Assembly (NCBI GenBank): GCA_963422385.1
Contig: OY729432.1
Location: 3,038,001 to 3,102,000 of the forward strand
Direction of reading: 5' to 3'
Origin: JAJDTQ01 sp963422385
Lineage (GTDB): Bacteria > Desulfobacterota > Binatia > UBA9968 > JAJDTQ01
DNA length: 64,000 nt
Of this stretch, positions 1 through 9,468 are shown piece after piece. The notes under the pieces are model-generated. The model was not told the DNA's origin, searched no databases, and saw nothing but the letters and a program-made list of their open reading frames with translations. Positions within the stretch are counted from its first letter, which is position 1. The number at the start of each line of letters is the position of its first letter. The position numbers were made by a program, and so were the translations under genes.

Positions 1-1626
1 GGACTGCCCGGGATAGCGCATGTCCAGGAAGTCTTCGGTATCGATGCAATCCGGGGTCACGCCTTGCTCCCGGAGCTCCCGGACGCCTTTGTCCCGGAGA
101 TCCTGCAGCGCTTCGCGGATGTCATCCGCCGGGGTTTCCTCCAGTGGGCTGATGCGGGTGAGGGAGTAGCTGCGTATCAGATCGGTGAGCAGCATCCCGG
201 CGGCGCAGAAGTTGCCCGGGTCGCGCGGGATGCAGATCTCGGGGATCTCCAGCTCCCGGGCGATGGGGCAGGCCACGGTGGGACCGGCGCCGCCGTAGGC
301 CGCCAGGATGAAGTCCCTGGGGTCGTGGCCCTTCTCGATGGTCACCGAGCGCATGGACATGGCCACCTGGGCCGCCAGCACTTCAACGATGCCGGCGGCG
401 GCCTGCTCGGGCGTCATTTCCAGGGGCCGGGCGATGGTCTCGGCTATGGCATTCCGGGCGGCCGCGGCCTCGATGGGCATGGCGCCGTTCAGCAGCGCCT
501 CCCGGTTGAGGTGCCCCAACACCACCAGTGCGTCGGTAAGGGTCGGCTGATCGCCGACGCCGTAACAGGCCGGTCCGGGCACGGCGCCGGCGCTCTGCGG
601 CCCCACCTTGAGGATGCGGCCGGATTCCACCCGGGCGATGCTGCCGCCGCCGCTGCCGATGGTCTCGATGTCCACGGTGGCGGCGCGTACGGTGTAGCCC
701 GCCACCTTGCTCTGGGGCGCGGTCAGAAGCTCGCCGGGGATAACCGACATGTCACAGCTCGTGCCCCCGACGTCCAGGGAGATGGCGTTCTTGTGGCCGA
801 TCTCCCGGCACAGCCGTTGGGTCCCGACGACGCCGGCTACCGGGCCCGACATGAGCGTCTGCACCGGCGCGCGTGCGATGATTTCCGGCGTGGCCACGCC
901 GCCGTTGGATTGCATGATCAGCACCCGGGCGCCTTCCAGCACCTCGGCGATGGCGGCTTCGATGGCGCCCACGTAGCTGCTGACTCGCGGGCCGATGAAC
1001 GCGTTGACCACGGCGGTGCTGGTGCGTTCGAACTCCCGGAACTGCGGGTCCACCTCCGACGACAGCGTCACGTAGACACCCGGGGCCAACTCTTCCAGCA
1101 TCGCCCGAAGCTGCCGTTCGTGGTCGGGGTTGGCGAAGGAGAAGAGCAGGCTCACGGCCACGGAGCGCACCCCCGCGTCCAGGAGCGCACCGACGCTGGT
1201 CCGGGCCTGTTCCGCATCCAGGGGAAGCACCTCCCGACCCCCTGAGTCCACGCGCTCCCGTACCGGCCGGATCAGATGCCGGGGGACAAGCTGCCGCGGG
1301 CGGTCGAAGAACAGGTTGTACACCTGGTCGCCGCGCCATTGCCGGTCCAGCTCCAGGATGTCGCGGAACCCTTCGGTGACCAGGAGCCCGGGCGGCGGCT
1401 CCCGGCCTTCCAGTAGCGTGTTGAGCCCGATGGTGGTGCCGTGGAGGACGTAACGGGCCTTCTCCGACAGCCGGGCGGTGATCTCGCGAAGCCCGGCGGC
1501 GATGGCCTCGGTGGGGTCTTGGGGCCGGGAGGGCAGCTTCCAGGTGAGGCGGACGCGCCCGTCGCGCTCGTCGAACACGCTCAGGTCGGTGAACGTGCCG
1601 CCGGTGTCAATGCCGATGCGCAGCAC
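1..1626 (-). CDS. hyuA: Hydantoinase A / oxoprolinase subunit (partial, C-terminus outside window)
   Basis: ATP-dependent ring-opening or carboxylase-type subunit (HyuA / 5-oxoprolinase / acetone carboxylase beta superfamily). The leftward reading frame is open for 542 codons and runs off the window edge; the family is usually about 690 residues. It starts at a GTG (1626), giving VLRIGIDTGGTFTD, the actin/hexokinase-like phosphate-binding motif typical of the family. Further family signatures are LHGTTIGLNTLLEG near residue 60, SLDVGGTSCDMSV near 280 and AAYGGAGP near 440. It lies 21 nt downstream of the HyuB subunit, so the two are one operon and probably form a complex. The substrate (hydantoin, oxoproline or a ketone) cannot be decided from sequence. 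Confidence 0.93.
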   Translation of the reverse strand, partial: MLRIGIDTGGTFTDLSVFDERDGRVRLTWKLPSRPQDPTEAIAAGLREITARLSEKARYVLHGTTIGLNTLLEGREPPPGLLVTEGFRDILELDRQWRGDQVYNLFFDRPRQLVPRHLIRPVRERVDSGGREVLPLDAEQARTSVGALLDAGVRSVAVSLLFSFANPDHERQLRAMLEELAPGVYVTLSSEVDPQFREFERTSTAVVNAFIGPRVSSYVGAIEAAIAEVLEGARVLIMQSNGGVATPEIIARAPVQTLMSGPVAGVVGTQRLCREIGHKNAISLDVGGTSCDMSVIPGELLTAPQSKVAGYTVRAATVDIETIGSGGGSIARVESGRILKVGPQSAGAVPGPACYGVGDQPTLTDALVVLGHLNREALLNGAMPIEAAAARNAIAETIARPLEMTPEQAAAGIVEVLAAQVAMSMRSVTIEKGHDPRDFILAAYGGAGPTVACPIARELEIPEICIPRDPGNFCAAGMLLTDLIRSYSLTRISPLEETPADDIREALQDLRDKGVRELREQGVTPDCIDTEDFLDMRYPGQS

Positions 1627-1647
1627 GTCCGTCAGTGTCCTGTCCGG

Positions 1648-3381
1648 TCAACCGGCACGGGCTTCCTCGCGTTGCCGTTCCGTGGCCGCCGGGTCCACGG
1701 TCATGGTTCGAGGGTCGATGATCACGCCGTAAACGTCCCGCGCCGCCTCCGCCGACACGTAGCCGTTGCGCACGTCGTCGAGCACGCGCTCCGGGTCCCG
1801 GGCCAGGGGGTCGCCCCAACCGCCTCCGCCGCCGAGCTCCAGCAGCAGGGTATCGCCCTTGGCCAGCCGGATGTTGGCCGCCTTGGAATGGAGCGGACGT
1901 CCATCGTCCGAGCCGGGGTTGAGGGTACAGCGCGCCGGCGCGCTGGGGCGGGCGCCGAACAGGCCCGGAGACGAGAACTTGAACCGGTCCAGGCGCAGGT
2001 TGACGGTGACGTCATCCGCCAACACCTGCCAACCGCGCCGAATTCCCAGGCCGCCGCGGTATTTTCCCGCCCCGGCGGAGTCGGGGTTGATCTCGAAACA
2101 CTGCATCCTCACCGGGAATTCGTTCTCCAGCGCCTCCACCGGGGTGCTCATGACGTTGCTGATGTCCGCGGCGCAGCCGCTGACCCCGTCCTTGGTGGGC
2201 CGGGCGCCGTAGCCGCCCCAGAGGATCTCGTACTGCGAGTAGCGCCGTCCGCCGCCCGGCTCCCGGCCGTTGAAGGAGACGGCGCCGCCGGAGCTGCTCT
2301 GGGGTGCGGCCACGCGTTCCGGCAGGGCCTGCGCCAGGACCGCCATGATCACCGGCGCGAGTCGGTGGCAGGTAGTGGCGTACATGTTCACCGGCGCCGG
2401 GAATTCAGGATTCAGCAGGTATCCGGGGGCGGGGAGGGTGATGCGGATGGGCGCGGAGCAACCCTGGTTCTTGGGCAGGTCCGGCCCGATGGCGGCCTGC
2501 ACGCAGTACTCCGCCACCGCCCTGACCACGCAGGGCCGGAGGTTCAACGGTCCCCGGGACTGTCTGGCGGATGCGAACTCGAACTCCAGCTCGTCGCCGC
2601 GGACGCGCAACGTCGCGGTGACTTCCAGGGGCCGGTCCAGCGCCACGCCGTCGTCGTCGATATAGTCGGTGACCGGGCCGTAGGTGCCCGGCGGCATGGC
2701 CGCGATGCGCGAGCGGAGCTCCCGCTCGGTGATGGCGATGCGTTCCTCCCAGCAGGCGAGCACGTCGTCGAGCCCGAAGCGGTCCACCAGCGCGGCGAGC
2801 CGGTCGATGCCGTGGAGGTTCGAGGTCACCTGCGCGCGGATGTCGCCCCAGGTGACCTCCGGGGTGCGGGTGTTGGCGCAGATGAGTTGCTTCACGGCTT
2901 CATTGAGAACGCCCGCCTCGTAGAGTTTCAGCGGCGGGATCAGGATCCCTTCCTGAAACACCTCGGTGGCGTCGCCGGCGTTGGTGCCCGGGACCTTGCC
3001 GCCGATGTCCGGCTTGTGTGCGGTGTTGCCGACGAAGGCGATGAGGCATCCCTGGTGGAACACGGGAGAGATGAGCGTGACGTCGCTGGGATGGTTCTGA
3101 CAGTAACGGTAGGGGTGGTTCAGGATGAAGGTGTCGCCTTCGCCGATGGTGTGGGCAAAGTCGTGAAGGATTCCCCGGAGCTGGGACCCGACCACGCCGA
3201 GCCCCACCGGGTTGGGTGAATACTGTCCGACGTTGCGTCCCTGGCGGTCGCAGATGCTCAGGGCCAGATCCTGGCTCTCCTTGACGATGGACGAATAGCC
3301 GTTGCGCATGAGCTTTTGCGTCAGCTCGTACGCGATCTGGTTGGTGGCGTTGTAGATGACCTCGAGCTTGATGGCGTCCAT
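1648..3381 (-). CDS. hyuB: Hydantoinase B / oxoprolinase subunit
   Basis: 577-residue protein of the HyuB / acetone carboxylase alpha superfamily, partner of the HyuA immediately downstream. The N-terminus (DAIKLEVIYNATNQIA) and segments such as GEGDTFILNHPY, PDIGGKVPG and the glycine-rich C-terminal GGGGGWGDPLARDPERV are diagnostic. The protein probably hydrolyses or carboxylates a cyclic amide or ketone together with HyuA in the cytoplasm, using ATP. It begins 10 nt after the stop of the cupin gene, so cupin-hyuB-hyuA are likely co-transcribed leftward. HyuB has several functional outcomes; N-methylhydantoinase and 5-oxoprolinase are both possible. Confidence 0.93.
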   Translation of the reverse strand: MDAIKLEVIYNATNQIAYELTQKLMRNGYSSIVKESQDLALSICDRQGRNVGQYSPNPVGLGVVGSQLRGILHDFAHTIGEGDTFILNHPYRYCQNHPSDVTLISPVFHQGCLIAFVGNTAHKPDIGGKVPGTNAGDATEVFQEGILIPPLKLYEAGVLNEAVKQLICANTRTPEVTWGDIRAQVTSNLHGIDRLAALVDRFGLDDVLACWEERIAITERELRSRIAAMPPGTYGPVTDYIDDDGVALDRPLEVTATLRVRGDELEFEFASARQSRGPLNLRPCVVRAVAEYCVQAAIGPDLPKNQGCSAPIRITLPAPGYLLNPEFPAPVNMYATTCHRLAPVIMAVLAQALPERVAAPQSSSGGAVSFNGREPGGGRRYSQYEILWGGYGARPTKDGVSGCAADISNVMSTPVEALENEFPVRMQCFEINPDSAGAGKYRGGLGIRRGWQVLADDVTVNLRLDRFKFSSPGLFGARPSAPARCTLNPGSDDGRPLHSKAANIRLAKGDTLLLELGGGGGWGDPLARDPERVLDDVRNGYVSAEAARDVYGVIIDPRTMTVDPAATERQREEARAG

Positions 3382-3391
3382 GCGTCACAGG

Positions 3392-4006
3392 TTAGCGGCC
3401 GTCGGGCAGCATCTCCACCGGCGTCTGACGCGGGCCCAGGCTTTCGTAGTATTCGTTGGTCTCGGGTTTGTAGCGGCCCTGGTTGAAGCTGCCGCCCTTC
3501 TGGCTGCGGATGATGACGGCCACGGTCCTTTCGCCTATGGTGATCTCGGTATGCACCTCGTAAGGCCGCACCAGATCGATCTCGCCAGGGCCCACGTGCT
3601 TGTCGCTGGCCAGCCGGATCTCCGCGTAGTCGGGCTTCGAGCGATCGTCCAGCCGGTCGTACCGTTCGATGCGTTCGTGGCCGTCCAGGACTCCGTAAAG
3701 CGTGTAGATGTGCGCGTGATCGTGGATGCGCGCGCGTCCTCCCTGCCGGGCGGTCCCCTTGGTCAAGCCGTTGACGGCGAAGCCGAAGTCCGGGTCCTCA
3801 TAGAACAGCAGGTTCTCGGCGCGTCCGTCCCGCGGGACGCAGTCGGGCCATCCCCTGGAGGCCTCCCGCACCTCGGGGTCGGCCAGCAACTCGCCGAGTA
3901 TCGGCGTCAGGGCGGCCCAGCGTTCATCCAGGTCGGACTCCGCCACGAACAGCGCACGGCTTTTCTCGATGAACCGCTCCAGGGCGTTGGGCTTGTGGTC
4001 TTCCAT
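3392..4006 (-). CDS. Cupin-fold protein, cysteine dioxygenase-like
   Basis: 204 residues starting at ATG 4006, chosen because GGAGG lies 10 nt upstream; an earlier in-frame ATG at 4069 lacks such a site. The core ARIHDHAHIYTLYGVLDGHERIERY has the HxH and later Glu pattern of a cupin metal site, and resembles cysteine dioxygenase-type thiol or small-molecule dioxygenases. A second cupin His is likely in YEVHTEITIG. It heads the operon with hyuB and hyuA, so it may process or detect a compound in the same pathway. The exact substrate is unknown; an isomerase-type cupin is an alternative. Confidence 0.7.
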   Translation of the reverse strand: MEDHKPNALERFIEKSRALFVAESDLDERWAALTPILGELLADPEVREASRGWPDCVPRDGRAENLLFYEDPDFGFAVNGLTKGTARQGGRARIHDHAHIYTLYGVLDGHERIERYDRLDDRSKPDYAEIRLASDKHVGPGEIDLVRPYEVHTEITIGERTVAVIIRSQKGGSFNQGRYKPETNEYYESLGPRQTPVEMLPDGR

Positions 4007-4124
4007 GTCCAGGCATCCTCCATCGCGTTGATTCCTTGCAACGGCTAGGGACAGTATGCAATCCTGCAACCGCTGTCAACATTGCCTTGGACAGCACAAA
4101 AGGGGGCTCGGAGGATCCACATCG

Positions 4125-4340
4125 ATGAAGTACCGGACCCTCACTGCCGTCGGTTTGATCGTCGCGGTGGTGGTTGGATTGGCAGCCCGCCAAGTAGTGT
4201 ACACTGTCCTGGCGCGGGGACCCATGACCGATTTCGTGGCCACCGCCGTCTTTCTGGGCGGATTCATCGGCGGACTCCTCGGCTTCGTGGGCATCTTCCG
4301 GGTGCGGGAGGGGAAGCCCTTCCTCGGGCGGTTTTTTTGA
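4125..4340 (+). CDS. Small two-helix membrane protein
   Basis: 71-residue ORF starting at ATG 4125 with GGAGG 9-13 nt upstream. Two hydrophobic segments are visible: residues 7-22 (LTAVGLIVAVVVGLAA) and about 38-57 (FVATAVFLGGFIGGLLGFVG). A short basic tail follows (RVREGKPFLGRFF). It looks like a small inner-membrane protein. It is not a family I recognise. It is 40 nt upstream of the CoA transferase gene and divergent from the cupin operon. Confidence 0.55.
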   Translation: MKYRTLTAVGLIVAVVVGLAARQVVYTVLARGPMTDFVATAVFLGGFIGGLLGFVGIFRVREGKPFLGRFF

Positions 4341-4379
4341 CGTACTGTCTTGTCGTCTCGAAAGGCTGGTGGGAGCGCC

Positions 4380-5523
4380 GTGATCGAAGCATTGGACGGA
4401 ACGGTGGCCATCGACGTCAGCGGGCACGTGGCTGGCCCTTACGCGGGAAGCCTTCTGGGCGACCTGGGCTGCGACGTCATCAAGGTGGAGATCCCGGGTA
4501 GCGGAGACCCCGCCCGGGTCCGGGACAGCTACAGCCCGGTCTTCCGGGTGCTCAACCGCAACAAGAAAAGCGTAACGCTCAACCTGCGCGACGCCGAGGC
4601 GCGGGATATCCTGTTACGGATGCTGGAATCGGCGGATGTCCTCATCGAGAGCTTCCGGCCCGAAACGCGCAAATCGTTGGGGCTCGGCTACGAGGCACTG
4701 CGGCAACGCAACCCCCGGCTCGTTCACTGTTCGGTCACGACCTTCGGCCAGAGCGGTGGCCGGGCTTCGAATCCATCGGGCAGGCGGTCAGCGGCATGCT
4801 GAGCCTGCTCACCGACCCGAGCGATCCGAAGATGGGCGGCCTCTCCATTACCGCTCACGTGACCGGCGTCTTCGCCGCCTACGGCATCCTGGCGGCGCGC
4901 GATCGCACCGGCCCGGACAGTTCGTGGACGCATCGTTGCTGCAGGCGAGCATGGGCTTCATCGAGTCGCACTTCGCCGAGTTCCTGAACGGCGGCAAGGC
5001 CGTGACCCCGAAGAACTTCCAGCGGGGGCGGCTGTTCTGCCTGCCGGCGGGGGACGGGCGTCCGCTGTTGGTGCCCCTCGCCACCCACCGCCGGTCCTGG
5101 GAGGCCTTGGCCCGTGTCATCGAGCGTCCCGAGCTCCTCGACGATCCGCGCTTTGCCACGTTCGAGGACCGAGTCGCCCACCACGATGACCTGACGGCCG
5201 TCCTGCGCGAGGCGTTCGGCAGTGCAACACGGGCGGCCTGGCTGGAGCGTCTGGGCCAAGAGGACCTGAGCCATGCCCCCATCTACGCCGCGGAGGAAGT
5301 CTTCGAAGACCCGCAGGTCAGGCACCTGGGGCTTCCACGGGAGATTCACCACCCCGAGCGTGGCGCCACCCGGCTTGTCGGCAGCAGCGTGAACCTGTCG
5401 GACACGCCGGCGCGATTCGTGCGCCCGGCGCCGCTGGCAGGGGAGAACACCGACGAGGTCCTGCAAGGGCTGGGTTACGACCCCGAAGCGGTCCGGAGCC
5501 TTCGCGAGCGCGGCGTGATTTGA
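4380..5523 (+). pseudogene. CaiB/BaiF CoA transferase, two frameshifts
   Basis: Class III CoA transferase (moves CoA between acyl groups). A GTG start at 4380 gives IEALDGTVAIDVSGHVAGPY, followed by DLGCDVIKVEIPGSGDPAR and LNRNKKSVTLNL. Coding then moves from the first frame to another near 4755-4770: expected GPxxxRPGFESIGQ is shortened, which suggests a loss of about 13 bases. It shifts again near 4910 (one base missing in a GGCCCGG run) into the frame that carries QFVDASLLQ with the likely catalytic Asp. The remainder to GVI at 5523 is family-like. All three pieces align to one ordinary ~380-residue CaiB protein. Either the gene is dead or the consensus has errors here. Confidence 0.88.
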
Positions 5524-5542
5524 ACAGACTTCCCGGTTTCAT

Positions 5543-6124
5543 ATGGCAGCGCCCTCACTCACCGACTTCATCGAGGAGATTCATCGGAGGCCGTCCATGG
5601 CCGTGCTGGTGGTGACGGGAGGCGGCTCCCAGGCATTGGCGGATTTGTTCGCCGTGCCCGGAGCGTCCCGCACGGTACTGGAAGCCCTGGTGCCCTACGG
5701 CGACCGCTCGATGCGCGCGTTCCTGGGCCGGCAGCCGGAGCAGTCGGTGTCGGTTGAGACCGCGGCGGCGCTGGCGCGGAAGGCCCGGGAGCGGGCGCTG
5801 GCGTTGAGGCCGGGCGACGACGTGCCGGTGCTGGGCGTGTCTTGCACCGCCGCACTGGTGACGGACCGCCCCAGGAAGGGCGCACATCGAGCGCACGTGG
5901 CGGTGTGCGACGGCGGGTCCGTCGAGGTCCGTTCCGTTACCCTGAAGAAGAATGCCCGGAGCCGCAAGGGCGAGGAACGGGTGGTTGCCGACCTGGTGCT
6001 ATCCGCCATGGGCCGGGCCTGCGGTCTGGATGCCGTCGTGTGCGACGCGCTGCTGCCAGGAGAGGCAGTGCGGGTACGGGAGATCCGATTGCCTTGCTCC
6101 GGAGCCGGCCGGTTGCAATCCTGA
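5543..6124 (+). CDS. CinA C-terminal-like (nicotinamide-nucleotide amidase superfamily) protein
   Basis: 193 residues. MAVLVVTGGGSQALADLFAV followed by PGASRTVLEALVPY and VLGVSCTAAL matches the CinA/PncC C-terminal fold, in the divergent form also found fused to nucleotidyltransferases in plants. Bacterial CinA C-domains deamidate NMN in pyridine nucleotide recycling. Here the glycine-rich serine motif is present in altered form (VTGGGSQA), so the activity is uncertain. The gene is stand-alone, 19 nt after the CoA transferase remnant. Confidence 0.72.
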   Translation: MAAPSLTDFIEEIHRRPSMAVLVVTGGGSQALADLFAVPGASRTVLEALVPYGDRSMRAFLGRQPEQSVSVETAAALARKARERALALRPGDDVPVLGVSCTAALVTDRPRKGAHRAHVAVCDGGSVEVRSVTLKKNARSRKGEERVVADLVLSAMGRACGLDAVVCDALLPGEAVRVREIRLPCSGAGRLQS

Positions 6125-6290
6125 GGGAATCGCTTGTGGAGGTCGGGACTCCGGGAACCCGCATGAAGGGATGAAAAGCCGGCGGAGACTGCCCCGGGAA
6201 GGTGGATTCGGGGATTCGTTGCCTATTCCGTATCAATGTCATAAGGAACAGGCAGCTTGCTCGGCGCTGATTTTTACGGAGGATAAGCAT

Positions 6291-7100
6291 ATGGAACGCG
6301 AAGTCACGGTAGACGGTCTCAAGATTCGTTACCTGGAGGAGGGGGCGGGGATGCCGGTGATCATGCTGCACGGCGCCTCCCTGGGCTCGTCCGCGGACGT
6401 GTTCGAACGCCACATGGGCAAGCTGGCCGACGCCGGGTTTCGCGCGGTGGCGTACGACCAGCCGGGTTTCGGCTTGTCCGATGCCCCGGAGGACTACACG
6501 CTGGCCTACCGGACCCGGTTCCTGCCCGACTTCATGATCGCCATCGGCGCCGGGCAGGCCGCGCTGATCGGGCACTCCCAGGCCGGCGGCATCGTGGTGC
6601 AGACCGCCCTGGACCACCCCGACCGGGTGGCCAAGGTGCTGGTGGTGTGCAGTGGCAGCCTGCTGCAGGGACTCCCGGGTTTCGATCAGCCGGGCGGGCA
6701 CGGCGGCGGTGAGGGCAGCGACGCGCCGCCAGCCCTGGAGGATAGCCGGAAGCTCCTGGAGTCGAACCTTTACAACAAGGCGCTCATCACACCCGAGGTG
6801 CTGGAGAAGCGGCACAGCATGAGCCTGGGCAAGAATCTCGAGAGGTTTCTGGAGCGGTCGCGGGTGGTGGAGCCCAAGCGGACCGGCCCCCGCCTGTGGG
6901 AGCGGCTGGTGGAAGTGCGGGCGCCGCTGCTGCTGCTCTACGGCAGGCAGGACCGCAACCAGGCGGCCGAGAAGTGCGCCGTCCTGAAGGAAAAAATGCC
7001 GGACCTCCGGCTGGAGATCATCGACAAGGCCTGTCACATGCTGATGTGGGACGCGGCCGAGATCTATGACCGCAAGGCCGTCGATTTCCTGAAGGAGTGA
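6291..7100 (+). CDS. Alpha/beta hydrolase
   Basis: 269-residue alpha/beta-fold hydrolase. ATG 6291 is preceded by a strong site (GGAGG, 8 nt). Visible elements are the oxyanion strand VIMLHGASLG, the nucleophile elbow GHSQAGG with Ser96, an acid strand LLLLYGRQDRN, and the final His in KACHMLMWD. A lid region with glycine-rich PGGHGGGEGSDAPP follows the nucleophile. It resembles meta-cleavage product hydrolases and haloperoxidase-like esterases. The substrate is not determinable. It is convergent with the hyuB fusion gene. Confidence 0.88.
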   Translation: MEREVTVDGLKIRYLEEGAGMPVIMLHGASLGSSADVFERHMGKLADAGFRAVAYDQPGFGLSDAPEDYTLAYRTRFLPDFMIAIGAGQAALIGHSQAGGIVVQTALDHPDRVAKVLVVCSGSLLQGLPGFDQPGGHGGGEGSDAPPALEDSRKLLESNLYNKALITPEVLEKRHSMSLGKNLERFLERSRVVEPKRTGPRLWERLVEVRAPLLLLYGRQDRNQAAEKCAVLKEKMPDLRLEIIDKACHMLMWDAAEIYDRKAVDFLKE

Positions 7101-7195
7101 CGCGGGAATGGGCCGGTCCCCCATCGCAAGGCCGTCGGCCGCCGCCAGCTTTTCCGGCCTGGCAAGGCCGGGACCACCACCCCGTGGAGCAGTAG

Positions 7196-9427
7196 CTACC
7201 CCTCCAGTCCGAAGTCCCGTACCGGCTCGCTCTCGTCGCTCAACTCCGGACAGAAGGTGTCGACCTGGAGCAGGGACGCGCAACCGGGGCAATAGTACTC
7301 GAAGAAGCAGGCGATGTAGGGCTCCCCGGAGGGCATTTTCTGCCCGGACAGCTCCTCGAGGTCGCGTTTTCGTCTGAGGGCATAGCGCTTGTAGTTGTCG
7401 TGGGCCGCGCAGTAGAGGTGGCCGCATCGGGTGCAGTGAATGACCTGACGGTCGCCCTTCCTGGCAATTGCCAGGAAGGGATGGAACCGCAACACCTCTT
7501 CGCCCGCGGGTGGAGTTGACGAACCGTTGGACAGGGCGCTGGTGGCGCCGGCCAGGGGCGCGCCCTGGGCCATTCGCTCCCCTTGAATCGCTTTCCGCCG
7601 GTCCGCGGTGGCGGCGGCGTCCACCGTGCCGTCGGCCGTGACGACGACTCCGAATATCTCCTCGGCGATGCGGCGTGACGTGACGCCCACCCGGATGTCG
7701 CGCCGGACCTTCTCCGGATCCCTTTCCACCGGGTCGCCGAAGCCCCCGCCGCCGCCCACGAAATCGGCCACGATGCAGTACTCCGGAAGCGGCACCCGCC
7801 CCTGGATCTGGTCCGGATGTGCCAGGGAGCCCCAGCTCTCGTGCTCCAGTTGCGCGGGTTGGGTAGGGTACTCCCCGGCGTGCAACCGTGCCATCAGCGA
7901 CTCGCCGTCGGTGTGGAACACCGCCCGGGTGCCGCCGATGCCGGTGGGGAAGCCGCCGAACAGGCCGGCGCCCTCGGGCAGGCATCCGTAAGGCGGGTAG
8001 TTCACGCTGCAGTCCTGGGTGCCGTAGATCATGTAGATGCGGTAGCTGCCTGCCCCGCCGGTGTTCTTGCCGGCCCCGCCCCCGTCCACGTGATGGTTCC
8101 GGGTGAAGTAGATGAACGGATACTGCATCTCGATGCGCTCGACGTCGCTGATGCCGCCGCCCGGAATGTTCATGTTGCCGCCGCACGGGACCCCGTCTCG
8201 CAGGGGCGTGGCGCCGAGACCGGCGCCGTGGCCGTCGTAGAGACCTTGGGCGGTCACCAGCCCCTCGCGGTTGTGCCCCCCGTAGAAGGCCAGCGGTCCG
8301 CCGCTGTACCAGATGCCCTGCCAGGCGGCGTTGATGTCGTCGCTGCCGCTGCTGTAGAGCATGCGCGCGATGCAGTCGCTGAGAGCCACCTTGGCCGTGA
8401 CTCCCACCGCCGGGGCGTTGCCGCAAGCCGCGGGGAACCGGCAGTTGAGGATGCTGCCCTCGGGGATGGTGACGGCGATGGGCTTGAACTTGCCGTCGCT
8501 CCAGGGCACGTCCCAGAAAAGGAAGTCCGTCAGCGCCACCGCCAACTGGGCCATGGTGCCCGCCAGCGTGGAGTTGGACATGTCGTTCATCTGGTCGCTG
8601 GTGCCGCTGAAGTCGAGTTGGAGGTCCTCGGCCGTTTTCTCCAACCGGCAAACCACGTGATAGGGTTTCACCCCGCCGCCCTTTCGATCCCAGGCGGTAC
8701 CCGGAATCACCGACGTCCAGATACCGTCCGGCAGACTCCGCAGCCTGGCCCGGGCCATGCGCTCGGAGTCCTCGATGACTCTCTTCCCCGCCAGTTCGAT
8801 GAAGTCGAGACCGAATTTCTCCACCAACTCCAGGAATCCGCGGGCACAGACGTTGTTGGAAGCGATTTGGGACCGGATGTCCTGACCGACGTACTCCGGA
8901 TCCCGGCACTGTTGGGTCAGGCACCGGAAGGCGTCCTCGCGGAACTCTCCCTTCTCCACCACCTTGGCGCCCTGGATACGGATGCCTTCGTGAAAGATCT
9001 CCGTCGCCACGCCCCGCAGCGAGCCGCCGGTGTCCGCGGTGTGGATGCTGGAGGCGATCCAGTTGGTCAGCACGCCGTCGTGGAACACGGGCTTCATGAT
9101 CAGCATGTCATAAGTGTGGGCGCCGGCTATGTAGGGATCGTTGAAGAAGATCTGATCGCCGTCGAAGAACCCCGGGCTCTCGCCGTACCACTCGATGACC
9201 TTCTTGATGGCGTCCGACGTGGCCGCGGCGAACCGCAAATGGCCCGAACAGGCCAGGATCATCACGCCCTCCGCGGTATAGAACGACGCCATGCACTCGC
9301 CCCCCTGGGAAACGATGGGGGACGCCGTCACCTTCTGGATCGACGCCCGGCCCTCCTCGCCGATGGCCCAGAGGCGGTGCAGGAACATCTCGTACTTGAC
9401 GGGATCCAGCTCGCTGGTGTCTGCCAT
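7196..9427 (-). CDS. HyuB-type subunit fused to an acetone carboxylase gamma-like zinc domain
   Basis: 743 residues. Residues 1 to about 590 are a complete hydantoinase B / acetone carboxylase alpha-type subunit (GDQIFFNDPYIAGAHTYDM, then GGGGGFGDPVERDPEKV). After a Ser/Pro-rich linker, residues about 620-743 hold paired cysteines (HCTRCGHLYC and YYCPGCASLLQVD), matching the acetone carboxylase gamma subunit. In known acetone and acetophenone carboxylases these are separate polypeptides. No HyuA partner is adjacent. ATG 9427 has GGGAG 10 nt upstream. The likely role is ATP-dependent carboxylation of a ketone, an inference from the fused domain. Confidence 0.88.
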   Translation of the reverse strand: MADTSELDPVKYEMFLHRLWAIGEEGRASIQKVTASPIVSQGGECMASFYTAEGVMILACSGHLRFAAATSDAIKKVIEWYGESPGFFDGDQIFFNDPYIAGAHTYDMLIMKPVFHDGVLTNWIASSIHTADTGGSLRGVATEIFHEGIRIQGAKVVEKGEFREDAFRCLTQQCRDPEYVGQDIRSQIASNNVCARGFLELVEKFGLDFIELAGKRVIEDSERMARARLRSLPDGIWTSVIPGTAWDRKGGGVKPYHVVCRLEKTAEDLQLDFSGTSDQMNDMSNSTLAGTMAQLAVALTDFLFWDVPWSDGKFKPIAVTIPEGSILNCRFPAACGNAPAVGVTAKVALSDCIARMLYSSGSDDINAAWQGIWYSGGPLAFYGGHNREGLVTAQGLYDGHGAGLGATPLRDGVPCGGNMNIPGGGISDVERIEMQYPFIYFTRNHHVDGGGAGKNTGGAGSYRIYMIYGTQDCSVNYPPYGCLPEGAGLFGGFPTGIGGTRAVFHTDGESLMARLHAGEYPTQPAQLEHESWGSLAHPDQIQGRVPLPEYCIVADFVGGGGGFGDPVERDPEKVRRDIRVGVTSRRIAEEIFGVVVTADGTVDAAATADRRKAIQGERMAQGAPLAGATSALSNGSSTPPAGEEVLRFHPFLAIARKGDRQVIHCTRCGHLYCAAHDNYKRYALRRKRDLEELSGQKMPSGEPYIACFFEYYCPGCASLLQVDTFCPELSDESEPVRDFGLEG

Positions 9428-9446
9428 ATCAAAGGGTCTCCCAGTG

Positions 9447-9463
9447 TAGTGTACACAACACTA
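9447..9463. promoter_or_regulatory. Inverted repeat upstream of the hyuB fusion (possible operator)
   Basis: TAGTGT-ACACA-ACACTA, perfect 6-bp arms with a 5-nt spacer, sits 20-36 nt upstream of the leftward ATG at 9427 and just after the stop of the coiled-coil gene. The TGTACA core resembles GntR-family operators. The function is inferred only from position and symmetry. Confidence 0.35.
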
Positions 9464-9468
9464 ATTGC

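Noticed and set aside
64..1245. Long plus-strand open frame (393 codons) opposite hyuA
   Set aside because: It is a GC-rich antisense shadow of the clearly homologous leftward HyuA; its translation is low-complexity Gly/His/Arg/Asp without any motif.
5937..8924. 995-codon minus-strand open frame
   Set aside because: It spans several real genes in another frame, is Arg/Pro/Gly-rich, and has no domain signature.
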